Origin: an uncultured Prevotella sp.
Lineage (GTDB): Bacteria > Bacteroidota > Bacteroidia > Bacteroidales > Bacteroidaceae
NCBI GenBank assembly: GCA_900551055.1
Contig: URUK01000006.1
Coordinates: 1 to 64,000, forward strand
Reading direction: 5' to 3'
Length of the DNA: 64,000 nt
The notes below the pieces were generated by a model that searched no databases, was not told the DNA's origin, and worked only from the letters and a program-made list of their open reading frames with translations. The number at the start of each line of letters is the position of its first letter. Position 1 is the stretch's first letter. Shown piece after piece: positions 18,301 through 26,897 of this stretch. Made by a program: the position numbers and the translations under genes.

Positions 18301-18918
18301 ACGGAAGCGCTTGATGTCTTCCATGTCAACCAGCGGAGCGATGTCTTCTTGCTCAAGAAGCTCGATTTTGTGATACTCATGAGATGTGCGGAAGCCATCG
18401 AAGAAGTTGAGGAACGGCACGCATGTCTTGAGCGAAGCAAGGTGGGCGACTGCTGTGAGGTCCATAACCTCCTGCACAGAGCCTTCACAGAACAAAGCGA
18501 AACCAGTCTGGCGACAAGCCATAACGTCCTGATGGTCACCGAAGATGCAGAGAGAATGTGATGCAAGTGTACGCGCCGAAACGTCAAATACGCAAGGCAG
18601 CAGTTCTCCTGCAATCTTGTACATATTGGGTATCATGAGGAGCAATCCCTGCGAAGCGGTGAACGTTGTTGTCAAAGCTCCTGCCTGAAGCGAGCCGTGT
18701 ACGGCGCCTGCCGCACCTCCTTCAGATTGCATTTCCTGTACGGACACCGTCTGTCCGAAAAGGTTTTTGCGCCCTTTTGCGGCCCATTCGTCAACATGCT
18801 CCGCCATAGGTGACGACGGTGTGATAGGATAAATGGCTGCAACCTCGCTGAACATGTAGCTTATGTGCGCGGCTGCCTCATTTCCATCACAAGTGATAAA
18901 CTTTTTTTCTTTAGCCAT
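15355..18918 (-). CDS. nifJ: pyruvate:ferredoxin (flavodoxin) oxidoreductase
   Basis: Oxidises pyruvate to acetyl-CoA and CO2 and reduces ferredoxin or flavodoxin; a central enzyme of strict anaerobes. The single 1187-residue chain has the full fused order. The N-terminal pyrimidine-binding domain has VAAIYPITPSSPMAEHVDEW. Then come the transketolase-C-like domain and the gamma domain (GLGADGTVGANKNSVKIIGD). Two 4Fe-4S clusters follow (CIQCNKCAYVCPHAAIRPF and CLGCGNCADVCPGN). The C-terminal thiamine-diphosphate domain has FSGACSGCGETPYVKL, GDGASYDIGYGGLDHVI and VYSNTGGQSSKATPLG. It lies 33 bp downstream of an AAA ATPase gene on the same strand; no exact -7 box is visible in that gap. Confidence 0.98.
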   Translation of the reverse strand: MAKEKKFITCDGNEAAAHISYMFSEVAAIYPITPSSPMAEHVDEWAAKGRKNLFGQTVSVQEMQSEGGAAGAVHGSLQAGALTTTFTASQGLLLMIPNMYKIAGELLPCVFDVSARTLASHSLCIFGDHQDVMACRQTGFALFCEGSVQEVMDLTAVAHLASLKTCVPFLNFFDGFRTSHEYHKIELLEQEDIAPLVDMEDIKRFRDRALSPERPVTRGTAENPETFFTHREACNEYYDKVPEVVEHYLGEISKITGREYHLFSYYGAEDAERMIILMGSATEAAREAIDYLNKNGEKVGMISVHLYRPFSVKHLLASVPATVKRIAVLDRTKEPGAEGEPLYLDVKSAYYDVENKPLIVGGRYGLGSNDTTPAQIIAVFNNLKLNEPKNHFTLGIVDDVTFTSLPQVEEMALGGEGMFEAKFYGLGADGTVGANKNSVKIIGDNTDKHCQAYFSYDSKKSGGFTCSHLRFGDTPIRSTYLVNTPNFVACHVQAYLHMYDVTRGLQKNGTFLLNTIFDGEELVNFIPNKVKRYFAQNNITVYYINATKIAQEIGLGNRTNTILQSAFFRITGVIPIDLAIEQMKKFIVKSYGKKGQDVVDKNYAAVDRGGEYKQLTVDPAWANLQDDAVVEDDAPAFVKELVRPINAQAGDLLKVSDFISHDTVDGTWQNGTAAYEKRGVEAFVPKWNAENCIQCNKCAYVCPHAAIRPFVLTDEELKGFNGTTLEMKAPAAMKGMHFVIEPSVLDCLGCGNCADVCPGNPKKGKALTMVPFAGDDEEAARWDYLVKNVKSKQDLVDIKSNVKNSQFAQPLFEFSGACSGCGETPYVKLISQLFGDREMIANATGCSSIYSASIPSTPYCTNDKGQGPAFDNSLFEDFCEFGMGMVLGNKKMKERITMLLNDAIAKDSTSADFKAAAEEWIASKENADASKVAAAKLKPLIAAGAEAGCEICKELKTLDHYLIKRSQWIIGGDGASYDIGYGGLDHVIASGEDVNILVLDTEVYSNTGGQSSKATPLGAIAQFAAQGKRIRKKDLGLMATTYGYVYVAQIAMGADNAQCLKAIREAEAYPGPSLVIAYAPCINHGLKAKGGMGKSQAEEAKAVECGYWHLWRYNPELAEQGKNPFSLDSKEPDWSKFHDFLMGEVRYLSVKKAYPNEAEELFAEAERMAKLRYKSYIRKSKEDWSEE

Positions 18919-18951
18919 TTTAATAAAATATTAATGTTAATGTATTTGTTG

Positions 18952-20199
18952 TTAGTATAGAAATCCGAATAGCCACAGTGGAATTTGGTTGTCTTTGCCT
19001 ATTTCAGTGTTGTACCGTGCGTAAACGGTATCGGGGTTCATGCGTATTTTCCCGTTACCGGCTGCATCGCAAACTCTGAATTTCCTTCCGCCGTCTATTA
19101 TGTAGTAGTTGTCTTTGTTGCTTTGGTTTACGGTATGGTCTTTCCACATTGAGTTGACGAAAAATGTCTCCATTATGTCTTGCTGCTCAACCATAATAGG
19201 GTAGATGGCGTACATCAGGTTGGGATTGTGCATCATCACCTTGCTCGGTTTTTTGGGGAATTCGGTGCCGTTGGGGTAGATGACGTTAATGAGTCGCGCC
19301 TCTGCCAGATATTTTATATAGTTCATCACCGTGGCACGGCTTGTTTCTATGTCGTTGGCAAGCTGGCTTACGTTGGGCGCTTTTGAACCCCCTACGGCGA
19401 GCAGGTAGAACAGTTTTTTTATCTTCGTCAAGTATTTCAGTTCGATTTGTTTTATCAGCAGTATGTCAACTTCGGTCATCATGTTCATTGTTTTGAGCAG
19501 ATTTTCGGAGAAGTTGCGGTTTTCCAGAAAGAACGGATAAAATCCGTGGTGCAAATATAGTGGAAAATATTTGTTCGGAGAAACTTTCGGCAATATTTGT
19601 CGCGTAATGTGTTCGTGGTCGCGCAGTATGTCATCAAGCGAGTATGCGTGGAAATCAGTGCCTGCCATCAGGTTCAGGAATTCCCTGAAGGAGAACCCTC
19701 TCAGGTTATAGCTCTTTACAATGCCGTTCAGTTCTGGGTTGTCCTCTTTAAGCCTCATCACGCTGCTCCCCGTGAATACTATTTTCAGCTCAGGGTTCTC
19801 GTCATTGCATCTGCGCAGTTCGCTGCTCCAATTTGGTTCTTTGAAAACTTGGTCAATCAGCAACACCTTGCCCCCGTTTCTACAGAATTCGCCTGCGAAG
19901 TCGGCTATGCCGTGCCCTTGGAAATAAAAATTGTTCATGTTCACATAAAGGCAGCGCCGGTCGTTAGGAGCGAAGTGCTCTTTTGCGTATTGCAGCAGGA
20001 ATGTAGTCTTCCCCACGCCCCGTGTGCCTTTTATGCCAATGAGCCTGTCGTTCCAGTTTATTTCGTCCATAAGCAGGCGGCGTACAGGAACGTTGGTATG
20101 TTCTACCAGATAAGTATGGGTGCGATAGAAGGCTTCCATTCTTTTTTCAATTTGCTTTATGCTTAATGCATCGGTCAGGTGTGATGAGAATACAGACAC
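18952..20199 (-). CDS. AAA ATPase of the DUF4143 type
   Basis: A 415-residue soluble ATPase. Walker A is GTRGVGKTT (about residues 58-66). The Walker B region reads KVLLIDQVF (about 130-138), with Gln in place of the usual acidic residue after Asp. IVFTGSSVMRL is the sensor-like strand. A winged-helix-like segment follows (ETSRATVMNYIKYLAEARLI), then a C-terminal domain like DUF4143. Such genes are common, patchily distributed and mostly uncharacterised; some have nuclease-like C-termini, but no clear acidic nuclease motif is seen here. The gene has its own -7 box and sits just upstream of nifJ; I see no functional link to it. Confidence 0.8.
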   Translation of the reverse strand: MSVFSSHLTDALSIKQIEKRMEAFYRTHTYLVEHTNVPVRRLLMDEINWNDRLIGIKGTRGVGKTTFLLQYAKEHFAPNDRRCLYVNMNNFYFQGHGIADFAGEFCRNGGKVLLIDQVFKEPNWSSELRRCNDENPELKIVFTGSSVMRLKEDNPELNGIVKSYNLRGFSFREFLNLMAGTDFHAYSLDDILRDHEHITRQILPKVSPNKYFPLYLHHGFYPFFLENRNFSENLLKTMNMMTEVDILLIKQIELKYLTKIKKLFYLLAVGGSKAPNVSQLANDIETSRATVMNYIKYLAEARLINVIYPNGTEFPKKPSKVMMHNPNLMYAIYPIMVEQQDIMETFFVNSMWKDHTVNQSNKDNYYIIDGGRKFRVCDAAGNGKIRMNPDTVYARYNTEIGKDNQIPLWLFGFLY

Positions 20200-20245
20200 T
20201 GCTGCGGAAAACCGTTCATTGTCCGCAGCATGTAAATATCTTTTG

Positions 20246-20253
20246 CAAAGATA
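20246..20253 (-). promoter_or_regulatory. -7 promoter element of the AAA ATPase gene
   Basis: TATCTTTG (minus strand), exact TAnnTTTG, 46 bp before the ATPase start. Confidence 0.6.
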
Positions 20254-20385
20254 ATATTTTCTTCTTTATTTGCAAACCGAACATTACAAAAACTCATATT
20301 TTTCACTTATTTTTATAGAAATGGCCTGTGTGGGGCGAAAGGCCGACTTGATGGCGGTGTTTCAACGTGTCGAAATCAAGCGGTT

Positions 20386-20473
20386 TTCAAAAGGTGGCTT
20401 TTGGGCTTGTAATATGTGGACTTTTGCCATGTAAAAGATGGCTTTTTGCAGCCCAATATGCCATGTTTTGCAG
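20386..20473. repeat. intergenic GTAAAA/GGCC-type repeat
   Basis: Blocks CAAAAGGTGGCTTTTG, GTAATATGTGGACTTTTG, CATGTAAAAGATGGCTTTTT and CATGTTTTGCAG follow one another. The same word set recurs near 4950, 15070, 29610, 38340, 54020 and 60770. The surrounding gap (20254-20640) holds no gene I can support. Confidence 0.65.
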
Positions 20474-20640
20474 AAGTATTAGTAAGTTGTTGATTTACAG
20501 GTGTTTACGCGCTACGGTAAAAGTGGCCGAAAACATGTGCTTACAGAATGAAGAATTTAAAAGAAATCGGTGCTGATGCCGCCATTATAAACATCCTGCA
20601 AGGCATTTGGCATTTTTGACTTATCATAAAAATATATTGC

Positions 20641-20758
20641 ATCGCGTCAGGTTTGCATTAGCTTTACATAAGATAAGCTGCACATCTGCAATGAAAAGAA
20701 AAGTTCGTTTCTCTCACTTTTCTTTTGCATTGCGCTCGGTTTGCATTATCTTTGCATC
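20641..20758 (+). promoter_or_regulatory. duplicated promoter upstream of the ATP-grasp-like gene
   Basis: Two 31-bp segments share 25 of 31 bases. The upstream copy (about 20639-20669) reads GGTTTGCATTAGCTTTACAT and the downstream copy (about 20727-20758) reads GGTTTGCATTATCTTTGCAT. Only the downstream copy has an exact -7 box (TATCTTTG). The upstream one has TAGCTTTA and may be a decayed or weak second start. Confidence 0.6.
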
Positions 20759-20776
20759 GGAAAAGTTTTTCTGAAA

Positions 20777-21856
20777 GTGAAGCTGCATATCTTTAATCCC
20801 GAACATGAAATGGCTTTGGCTGCTGACACCGTGCGCGTGTCGTTGCCTCATGCGATACAGGAATTCAAGACAAACCTTGGATTTCTGCCAGCTTTGTGGG
20901 CTGAAGACGGTGACTTTGTATTGGTTGACGATGTTCCGTTTGCCATCAAGGCCTTGTCGCAATGCCGTTTGCCGCATGCCGAAGTGCTTTTCATTACGCC
21001 TGAGGAACTACGAAGCTTGACGTTTACGAGTTATGCTCCGTGGGGATGGGACAGGGCTGTGAGGCAGTTGTTGGTTGATGCAGGTGTTGATGGCGGCCTG
21101 TTGCCTTCAGACGGTTATTTGGCGTATATACGCGGCTTGGCCGACAGACGCAACACTGTGGATGCGCTTGCCTGGGTGCGCAGTGGTGTTGAAGATGTGA
21201 CATGCGGCGAAAGTCGTTTCTGTGATACTGTGGACGGTGTTTATGAAGAGTTGCACAGGCATGGCTCTGTGGTTGTAAAAGCTTTGTGGAGCAGCAGTGG
21301 ACGAGGGGTACGCTATGCTGACGGCGAATGGGGTACATCCTTTGCAGGCTGGGTGGCAAACACTATTGCGAGGCAAGGCGGTGTGATGGTTGAGCCTTAT
21401 TATAAAAAGGTAAAAGACTTTGCTTATGAGTTTTATGCTTATGGTGACGGGCGTGTGGAATATGTAGGGCTTTCGCTGTTTGAGACAAACAAGGGCAGCT
21501 ATACAGGCAACATTGTCGCTGCGGAAGAAGAAAAGGCCGCACGGCTTCGCCGTTATTTGCCGGGCGAGGTTATGTCTGATGTAAGGCGCAGGCTTGAAAG
21601 ATATTTTTCCGAAAGCGCATTCCGTGATTATTCCGGTCCATTGGGTGTTGACATGATGGTTGTCGCAAAAGAAGGCGGAAACGGTTTCCTGCTGCATCCG
21701 TGCGTGGAAATCAATGTAAGGCGTACCATGGGACATGTGGCAAACTCATTCAATACTCCAGCCACCGAACCGGCCATGCTCATGCACATTGTGCATGACG
21801 TTAACTACAGGCTGAAGTTTGACAGGATGGAAAACAATTTTGTAAAAGTGATATGA
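20777..21856 (+). CDS. ATP-grasp-like protein of unknown function
   Basis: The GTG at 20777 is chosen as start; the in-frame TTG at 20741 lies inside the promoter -7 region. The resulting 359-residue protein begins MKLHIFNPEHEMALAADT. Near the middle is VVVKALWSSSGRGVRY, which resembles the ATP-binding loop of ATP-grasp enzymes. It is followed by VMVEPYYKKVKDFAYEF and, near the end, SGPLGVDMMVV...HPCVEINVRRTMGHVA, resembling the metal-binding Glu/Asn strand. No signal peptide. ATP-grasp enzymes join a carboxylate to an amine or thiol; the substrate here is unknown. The next gene is GH43 after 85 bp, with no functional link evident. Confidence 0.65.
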   Translation: MKLHIFNPEHEMALAADTVRVSLPHAIQEFKTNLGFLPALWAEDGDFVLVDDVPFAIKALSQCRLPHAEVLFITPEELRSLTFTSYAPWGWDRAVRQLLVDAGVDGGLLPSDGYLAYIRGLADRRNTVDALAWVRSGVEDVTCGESRFCDTVDGVYEELHRHGSVVVKALWSSSGRGVRYADGEWGTSFAGWVANTIARQGGVMVEPYYKKVKDFAYEFYAYGDGRVEYVGLSLFETNKGSYTGNIVAAEEEKAARLRRYLPGEVMSDVRRRLERYFSESAFRDYSGPLGVDMMVVAKEGGNGFLLHPCVEINVRRTMGHVANSFNTPATEPAMLMHIVHDVNYRLKFDRMENNFVKVI

Positions 21857-21941
21857 CATGGAGGACGGAACACCTGTTAAGGTATTGGCTTTTAAACCGT
21901 TAGAAAGAATAAATAAACAAACCAAAAAAACATAAAAACAC

Positions 21942-23585
21942 ATGAAAAAACAAATCTTGTTGGCATTGGCATTATTCCCTTTCTTTGCCAATGCGCAGTA
22001 CAAATCAGAAGTGTGGTGTCCTGACAATGGAGACGGAACGTATACCAATCCGGTCTTAAACGCCGACTACAGCGACCCTGATGCTTGCGTGGTAGGGGAG
22101 GACTATTACCTTACTGCAAGTTCGTTCAATTGTATTCCAGGGCTGCCGATATTGCACTCGAAAGACCTTGTGAACTGGGAAATAATCGGACATGCCCTCA
22201 AGACGCAATATCCTACAGAGGAATTTGACAAGCCTTCACACGGAAACGGGGTATGGGCTCCGTCAATACGTCATCACAACGGAGAGTTTTACATCTATTG
22301 GGGAGACCCTGACCATGGCGTCATGATGGTAAAGGCAAAAGACCCGGCAGGCGAATGGAGCAAGCCCTTGTGTGTTATTCCCGGAAAGGGCATGATTGAT
22401 ACGACACCGCTTTGGGATGAAGACGGACGCTGTTATCTTACGTATGCCTATGCAAACAGCCGCTCGCGCTTCGCATCGGTTATCGTTGTGCGCGAACTTT
22501 CGGCAGACGGTACAAAGGCTATAGGTGACCCCGTAATTGTGTTCGATGGCAACGGAACAGAAAGCCGTACTGCGGAAGGACCGAAGTTTTATAAGCGTGA
22601 CGGATGGTATTGGATAATGTTTCCGGCAGGAGGTGTGCCGACAGGTTTCCAAGTTGCCATGCGAGCGAAGAATGTCTACGGTCCGTATGAAAGCAAGATT
22701 GTGCTTGCACAGGGCAAAAGCAGTGTTAACGGCCCTCATCAGGGAGCTTGGGTGCATACCGCTTTCGGTGAAGACTGGTTCCTTCACTTTCAGGACAAGG
22801 GCTGCTATGGCCGCGTAGTACATTTGCAACCTGTTACGTGGAAAGACAACTGGCCTGTTATGGGAGTGGACAAGGACGGTGATTATTGTGGTGACCCGGT
22901 GATGACTTACCGCAAGCCTAAGACTTCAGTAAAGGTTGAGGTGCAGAACCCTGCTGAGAGCGACGAGTTCAACTCTCCTTTTATAGGCAAGCAGTGGCAG
23001 TGGCATGCCAATTACAGCCAGATGTTCGGCATGCCTACGGCTTTTGGCACATTTAGAATTTATACGCATAAGGTAAGCGAGGATTTTGTGAATTTGTGGG
23101 AAGTTCCCAATCTCCTGTTGCAGAAAACCCCGGCAGACAAGTTCACGGCTACGACGAAAATCCGCTTTACCGCGAAAGACCAAAATCAATTTGGCGGATT
23201 GATAATGATGGGGCTTGATTATTCGGCACTCGTGGTGAAACGTGTTGGTGACGAGTTCCAGTTGCAGAGGGTTACATGCAAGAGCGCCGACAAGGGAAAG
23301 GCCGAGACCGTTGAGGTTATCGCAACGTTGAAGCCGACATTTGTCGACACAATTGATTATCAGCCAGGAATACACGAAGACATATATTTGCGTATGAAGG
23401 TGGATGTCGGTAAGTGCAATTTCTACTATAGTCTTGACGGAAAGAAGTATAAGAATGCCGGTAAAGAGTTCACCATGCGTGAAGGTAAATGGATTGGCGC
23501 AAAGATGGGTTTTGTTGCCGCAGAACCGGCAGGTAAGGCCAATCGTGGCTGGATTGATGCAGACTGGTTCCGCGTAACAAAATGA
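21942..23585 (+). CDS. secreted GH43 beta-xylosidase/alpha-L-arabinofuranosidase
   Basis: Predicted periplasmic glycosidase removing xylose or arabinose from xylan- or arabinan-derived oligosaccharides. Signal peptide MKKQILLALALFPFFANA. A five-bladed propeller GH43 domain follows (about residues 30-330) with the base motif NADYSDPDACVV (Asp near 45), WAPSIRHHNGEFYIYWGDPD, MIDTTPLWDEDGRCYLTYA and TAEGPKFYKRDGWYWIM, whose Glu is the usual acid. From about 335 a second domain with DEFNSPFIGKQWQWHANY matches the DUF1349-like beta-sandwich common in GH43 enzymes. The subfamily looks like GH43_12 but this is from memory. It precedes a GH3 enzyme gene on the same strand, a usual pairing in xylan use. 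Confidence 0.9.
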   Translation: MKKQILLALALFPFFANAQYKSEVWCPDNGDGTYTNPVLNADYSDPDACVVGEDYYLTASSFNCIPGLPILHSKDLVNWEIIGHALKTQYPTEEFDKPSHGNGVWAPSIRHHNGEFYIYWGDPDHGVMMVKAKDPAGEWSKPLCVIPGKGMIDTTPLWDEDGRCYLTYAYANSRSRFASVIVVRELSADGTKAIGDPVIVFDGNGTESRTAEGPKFYKRDGWYWIMFPAGGVPTGFQVAMRAKNVYGPYESKIVLAQGKSSVNGPHQGAWVHTAFGEDWFLHFQDKGCYGRVVHLQPVTWKDNWPVMGVDKDGDYCGDPVMTYRKPKTSVKVEVQNPAESDEFNSPFIGKQWQWHANYSQMFGMPTAFGTFRIYTHKVSEDFVNLWEVPNLLLQKTPADKFTATTKIRFTAKDQNQFGGLIMMGLDYSALVVKRVGDEFQLQRVTCKSADKGKAETVEVIATLKPTFVDTIDYQPGIHEDIYLRMKVDVGKCNFYYSLDGKKYKNAGKEFTMREGKWIGAKMGFVAAEPAGKANRGWIDADWFRVTK

Positions 23586-23661
23586 TATGTCGGTTTAAGG
23601 CAAAAAATATGTTTCCTGTTTTACCCAGTTAGGACATATTGACAGAACGGTTTTATTGAGG

Positions 23662-23700
23662 GACGGAGCACGTACTTATATTATAGTACAGTGTTCCGTC
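23662..23700 (+). terminator. terminator after the GH43 gene
   Basis: GACGGAGCACGTACT (23662-23676) pairs imperfectly with AGTACAGTGTTCCGTC (23685-23700), followed by TTTCTTGTTTG. It lies 77 bp past the GH43 stop and separates it from the GH3 gene. The remaining 23700-23890 stretch is AT-rich with no gene seen. Confidence 0.7.
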
Positions 23701-23890
23701 TTTCTTGTTTGTGTCAAGTAACGCAGATGTATGCCGGCATTGGGATATTGAAAGATTTTTGCGTCACAGTTTGTTGTTGACTGACTGAATTATTGTTGTT
23801 TGTCGCAAAATCTGTTGACGGATTAAGCATTAACCATATTTTAATTTGTAATTAATAGCCTTTTTGTGTGTTTATTAATGTCAAAAAGTT

Positions 23891-23898
23891 TACTTTGT
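23891..23898 (+). promoter_or_regulatory. possible GH3 gene promoter
   Basis: TACTTTGT, a near match to the TAnnTTTG -7 element, 38 bp before the GH3 start codon. With the upstream terminator it suggests separate transcription of GH3. Confidence 0.35.
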
Positions 23899-23936
23899 AG
23901 CAAGAAAATAAACCTAAGTTAAACCTAAAAGTAATT

Positions 23937-26801
23937 ATGAAATTTAAGAAACATCTTTTGTTTTGTGTTGGAATGCTGGCATGTTCTTGCGTCATGGCTC
24001 AAGAGACGACAAGTATCTCGTCAGTTTCGGCATCGACAAACCAGGAAGAAGCGTCTTTCGCTTTTGACAAAAAAACAGAAACAGCGTGGAGCTTGGATAA
24101 GTCCAAGTTGGGAAACGAACAGTGGCTTATGTTTACACTCCAGACTCCAGGAGACGTCTGCGAGGTTGATTTACAGGCACAAGGACTGTCGAAAAACGAT
24201 TTGAAAAAGCAGCTTGAAGTGTTTGTGACTTATGACCCGATGAATTTGGGTGATCCTGTAAATTACACTGTAGAAGGCGATAACAAGAACTGTGTGCTTA
24301 AGTTTGAGCCAAAATACGGAGCGCATATCCGTTTCGGGTTTAATTGTGCAAACGGAATGAAGCCTTTTTCTCTAAAAGAGGTGTCGGTGGTACTTGCCAA
24401 AAAAGAAATGACTGACCGTAAAGGCAACAAAACCGATCTTCCTTATATGGATCCGAAACTGCCTGTTGAACAGCGTGTCGAGAGCCTGCTCGGCGTGATG
24501 AAGCCGGAAGACAAGATGGAACTGATACGCGAGGGATGGGGTATACCTGGCATACCTCATTTATATGTGCCGCCAATAACAAAGGTAGAGGCTGTTCATG
24601 GATTCTCGTATGGCAGCGGTGCAACCATCTTCCCACAAGCCATAGCATTGGGTGCTACGTTTGACAAAAAGCTTGCTGAGGCGACGGCCATGGTGATTGG
24701 CGACGAAACGGTTACCGCAGGAACCATGCAGGCATGGTCTCCTGTGCTCGATGTTGCTCAAGATGCACGATGGGGACGTTGCGAAGAGACTTTTGGTGAA
24801 GATCCTGTATTGGTTTCCGAGATAGGAGGTGCATGGATAAAGGGCTACCAATCTAAAGGCTTGTTCACTACTCCAAAGCATTTCGGAGGACATGGTGTGC
24901 CGTTAGGTGGACGCGATTCTCACGATATAGGTTTGTCTGAACGTGAAATGCGTGAAGTTCACCTTGTGCCGTTCCGTTATGTAATAAGGAACTATGATTG
25001 TCAGTCGATAATGATGGCTTACTCTGATTATATGGGTGTGCCGGTTGCAAAAAGCAAGGAATTGCTACAAAATATTTTGCGCGAAGAGTGGGGATTCAGC
25101 GGCTTCATTGTCAGTGACTGCGGAGCAATAGGCAACCTTACGGCGCGCAAGCATTATACGGCAAAGGACAAGATTGAGGCTGCCAATCAGGCTTTGGCGG
25201 CAGGAATTGCCACCAACTGCGGTGACACTTATAACGACAAGGAGGTTATACAGGCGGCAAAGGACGGGCGCATAAATATGGAAAATCTTGACAATGTGTG
25301 CCGTTCTATGTTGCGTATGATGTTCCGCAATGAATTGTTCGAGAAGGAACCTAACAAATCATTGGATTGGAACAAGATTTATCCGGGCTGGAATTCGGAC
25401 GACCATAAAGCTTTGGCGCGTCAGGTCGCACGAGAGTCAATCGTGATGTTGGAGAACAAGGAAGCGATATTGCCATTGTCAAAATCAGTTGGCAAGATTG
25501 CCGTTATCGGCCCGGGAGCTGATGATTTGCAGCCTGGAGACTATACTCCGAAGCTTCAGCCCGGACAGTTGAAATCTGTTCTTACGGGAATAAAGGCGGC
25601 TGTAGGCAATGGAACAGAAGTTATTTTTGAAAAGGGTTGCGAATTTACAGGTGATGACGCAACAATGATACCGGCAGCAGTTAAGGCCGCAAAAAAATCC
25701 GATGTAGTTGTAATGGTGCTTGGCGACTGCTCCACCAGTGAATCAACCACAGATGTTTACAAGACATCCGGTGAGAACAATGATTATTCGACATTGGTTT
25801 TGCCTGGAAAACAACAAGAGCTGCTTGAAGCCGTTTGCGCGACAGGCAAGCCTGTCATACTGGTTTTACAGGCAGGACGCCCGTATAATTTGACCAAGGC
25901 TTCTGAACTTTGTAAGGCAATATTGGTAAACTGGCTCCCCGGGCAAGAGGGTGGATATGCAACTGCAGATGTACTTTTCGGCGACTATAATCCGGCTGGT
26001 CGCCTGCCGATGACATTCCCACGCCATGTAGGACAGCTGCCGCTTTACTATAACTTCAAGACTTCTGGCCGTCGCTATGAGTATTCAGATATGCCGTTTT
26101 ATCCGCTTTACAGCTTCGGTTACGGTTTGAGTTACACACAATTCGAATATTCCGGACTCAAAATTGCTGAGAAAGAGAATGGTAATGTTGCTGTTGAGGC
26201 AACGGTCAAGAACATCGGTCAGCGCGAAGGTGATGAAGTTGTGCAGCTGTATGTAACGGACATGTATGCAAGTGTGAAGACACGTGTAATGGAATTAAAG
26301 GACTTTACGCGTATTCATTTGAAGCCGGGTGAGTCAAAAATCGTAAATTTTGAACTTACTCCTTATCAGATTTCATTGCTTAACGACCATATGGACAGGG
26401 TTGTGGAGAAAGGCGAGTTTAAGATTTCTGTCGGTGGAACAAGTCCGCAGTATGTGGCAAAAGACAAGATAAAGGACAGCGTCGGATACAAGGACAGCAA
26501 GTCTGGAGTATCAGGAATGCTTAATTACGCTCACGAGTTTGCGGCAGACTTCGACCTTTCACTTGCCAAGCAGGAAGAAAGTTTGAACGAGAACAAGAAA
26601 ACTGTATACGTGTCTGTCAAGAACAACGGTACGATTATGGATACAGGCAAAGTTGAAATGTATGTTGATGGTGTAAGGTCTGGTGATGCCGTACACTACG
26701 AACTGGCTCCAGGCGAAGAAAAGTTCATACCTTTTACAATGGAAAAGGATGACGAGTCTAAGGTTGTATTCACAACAAAATACAAGGCATTGTCGTTGTA
26801 A
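23937..26801 (+). CDS. secreted GH3 beta-glycosidase, probably beta-xylosidase
   Basis: A 954-residue exported glycosidase acting on xylo- or gluco-oligosaccharides. Signal peptide with a cysteine-rich end (GMLACSCVMAQE; the Cys could be lipidated). Residues about 25-155 resemble a discoidin-like carbohydrate-binding domain (SASTNQEEASFAFDKKTETA). The GH3 N-domain has WGRCEETFGEDP, the binding motif TTPKHFGGHG (about 312) and the nucleophile Asp394 in FIVSDCGAIGN. The GH3 C-domain has VVVMVLGDCSTSE and LVNWLPGQEGG. Then come an Fn3-like domain (DEVVQLYVTD) and an extra C-terminal beta domain of about 100 residues. The SDCGAI form of the nucleophile site is typical of xylosidase-type GH3. It follows a GH43 gene. 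Confidence 0.9.
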   Translation: MKFKKHLLFCVGMLACSCVMAQETTSISSVSASTNQEEASFAFDKKTETAWSLDKSKLGNEQWLMFTLQTPGDVCEVDLQAQGLSKNDLKKQLEVFVTYDPMNLGDPVNYTVEGDNKNCVLKFEPKYGAHIRFGFNCANGMKPFSLKEVSVVLAKKEMTDRKGNKTDLPYMDPKLPVEQRVESLLGVMKPEDKMELIREGWGIPGIPHLYVPPITKVEAVHGFSYGSGATIFPQAIALGATFDKKLAEATAMVIGDETVTAGTMQAWSPVLDVAQDARWGRCEETFGEDPVLVSEIGGAWIKGYQSKGLFTTPKHFGGHGVPLGGRDSHDIGLSEREMREVHLVPFRYVIRNYDCQSIMMAYSDYMGVPVAKSKELLQNILREEWGFSGFIVSDCGAIGNLTARKHYTAKDKIEAANQALAAGIATNCGDTYNDKEVIQAAKDGRINMENLDNVCRSMLRMMFRNELFEKEPNKSLDWNKIYPGWNSDDHKALARQVARESIVMLENKEAILPLSKSVGKIAVIGPGADDLQPGDYTPKLQPGQLKSVLTGIKAAVGNGTEVIFEKGCEFTGDDATMIPAAVKAAKKSDVVVMVLGDCSTSESTTDVYKTSGENNDYSTLVLPGKQQELLEAVCATGKPVILVLQAGRPYNLTKASELCKAILVNWLPGQEGGYATADVLFGDYNPAGRLPMTFPRHVGQLPLYYNFKTSGRRYEYSDMPFYPLYSFGYGLSYTQFEYSGLKIAEKENGNVAVEATVKNIGQREGDEVVQLYVTDMYASVKTRVMELKDFTRIHLKPGESKIVNFELTPYQISLLNDHMDRVVEKGEFKISVGGTSPQYVAKDKIKDSVGYKDSKSGVSGMLNYAHEFAADFDLSLAKQEESLNENKKTVYVSVKNNGTIMDTGKVEMYVDGVRSGDAVHYELAPGEEKFIPFTMEKDDESKVVFTTKYKALSL

Positions 26802-26820
26802 ACATTTTTTCTTTGATATC

Positions 26821-26881
26821 ACATTAATGTACGAAAAAGGCCGGTTGTATTAAGCAACCGGCCTTTTTCGTACATTAATGT
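26821..26881. terminator. very long perfect terminator hairpin
   Basis: Perfect 27-bp arms (26821-26847 and 26855-26881) around a 7-nt loop; the inner stem is AAAAAGGCCGGTTG. Placed 20 bp after the GH3 stop and 17 bp before the end of the convergent PAP2 gene, it can terminate both. The outer ACATTAATGTACG part is itself palindromic, which is more than a terminator needs. Confidence 0.9.
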
Positions 26882-26897
26882 ATCGATTCATGGAATG

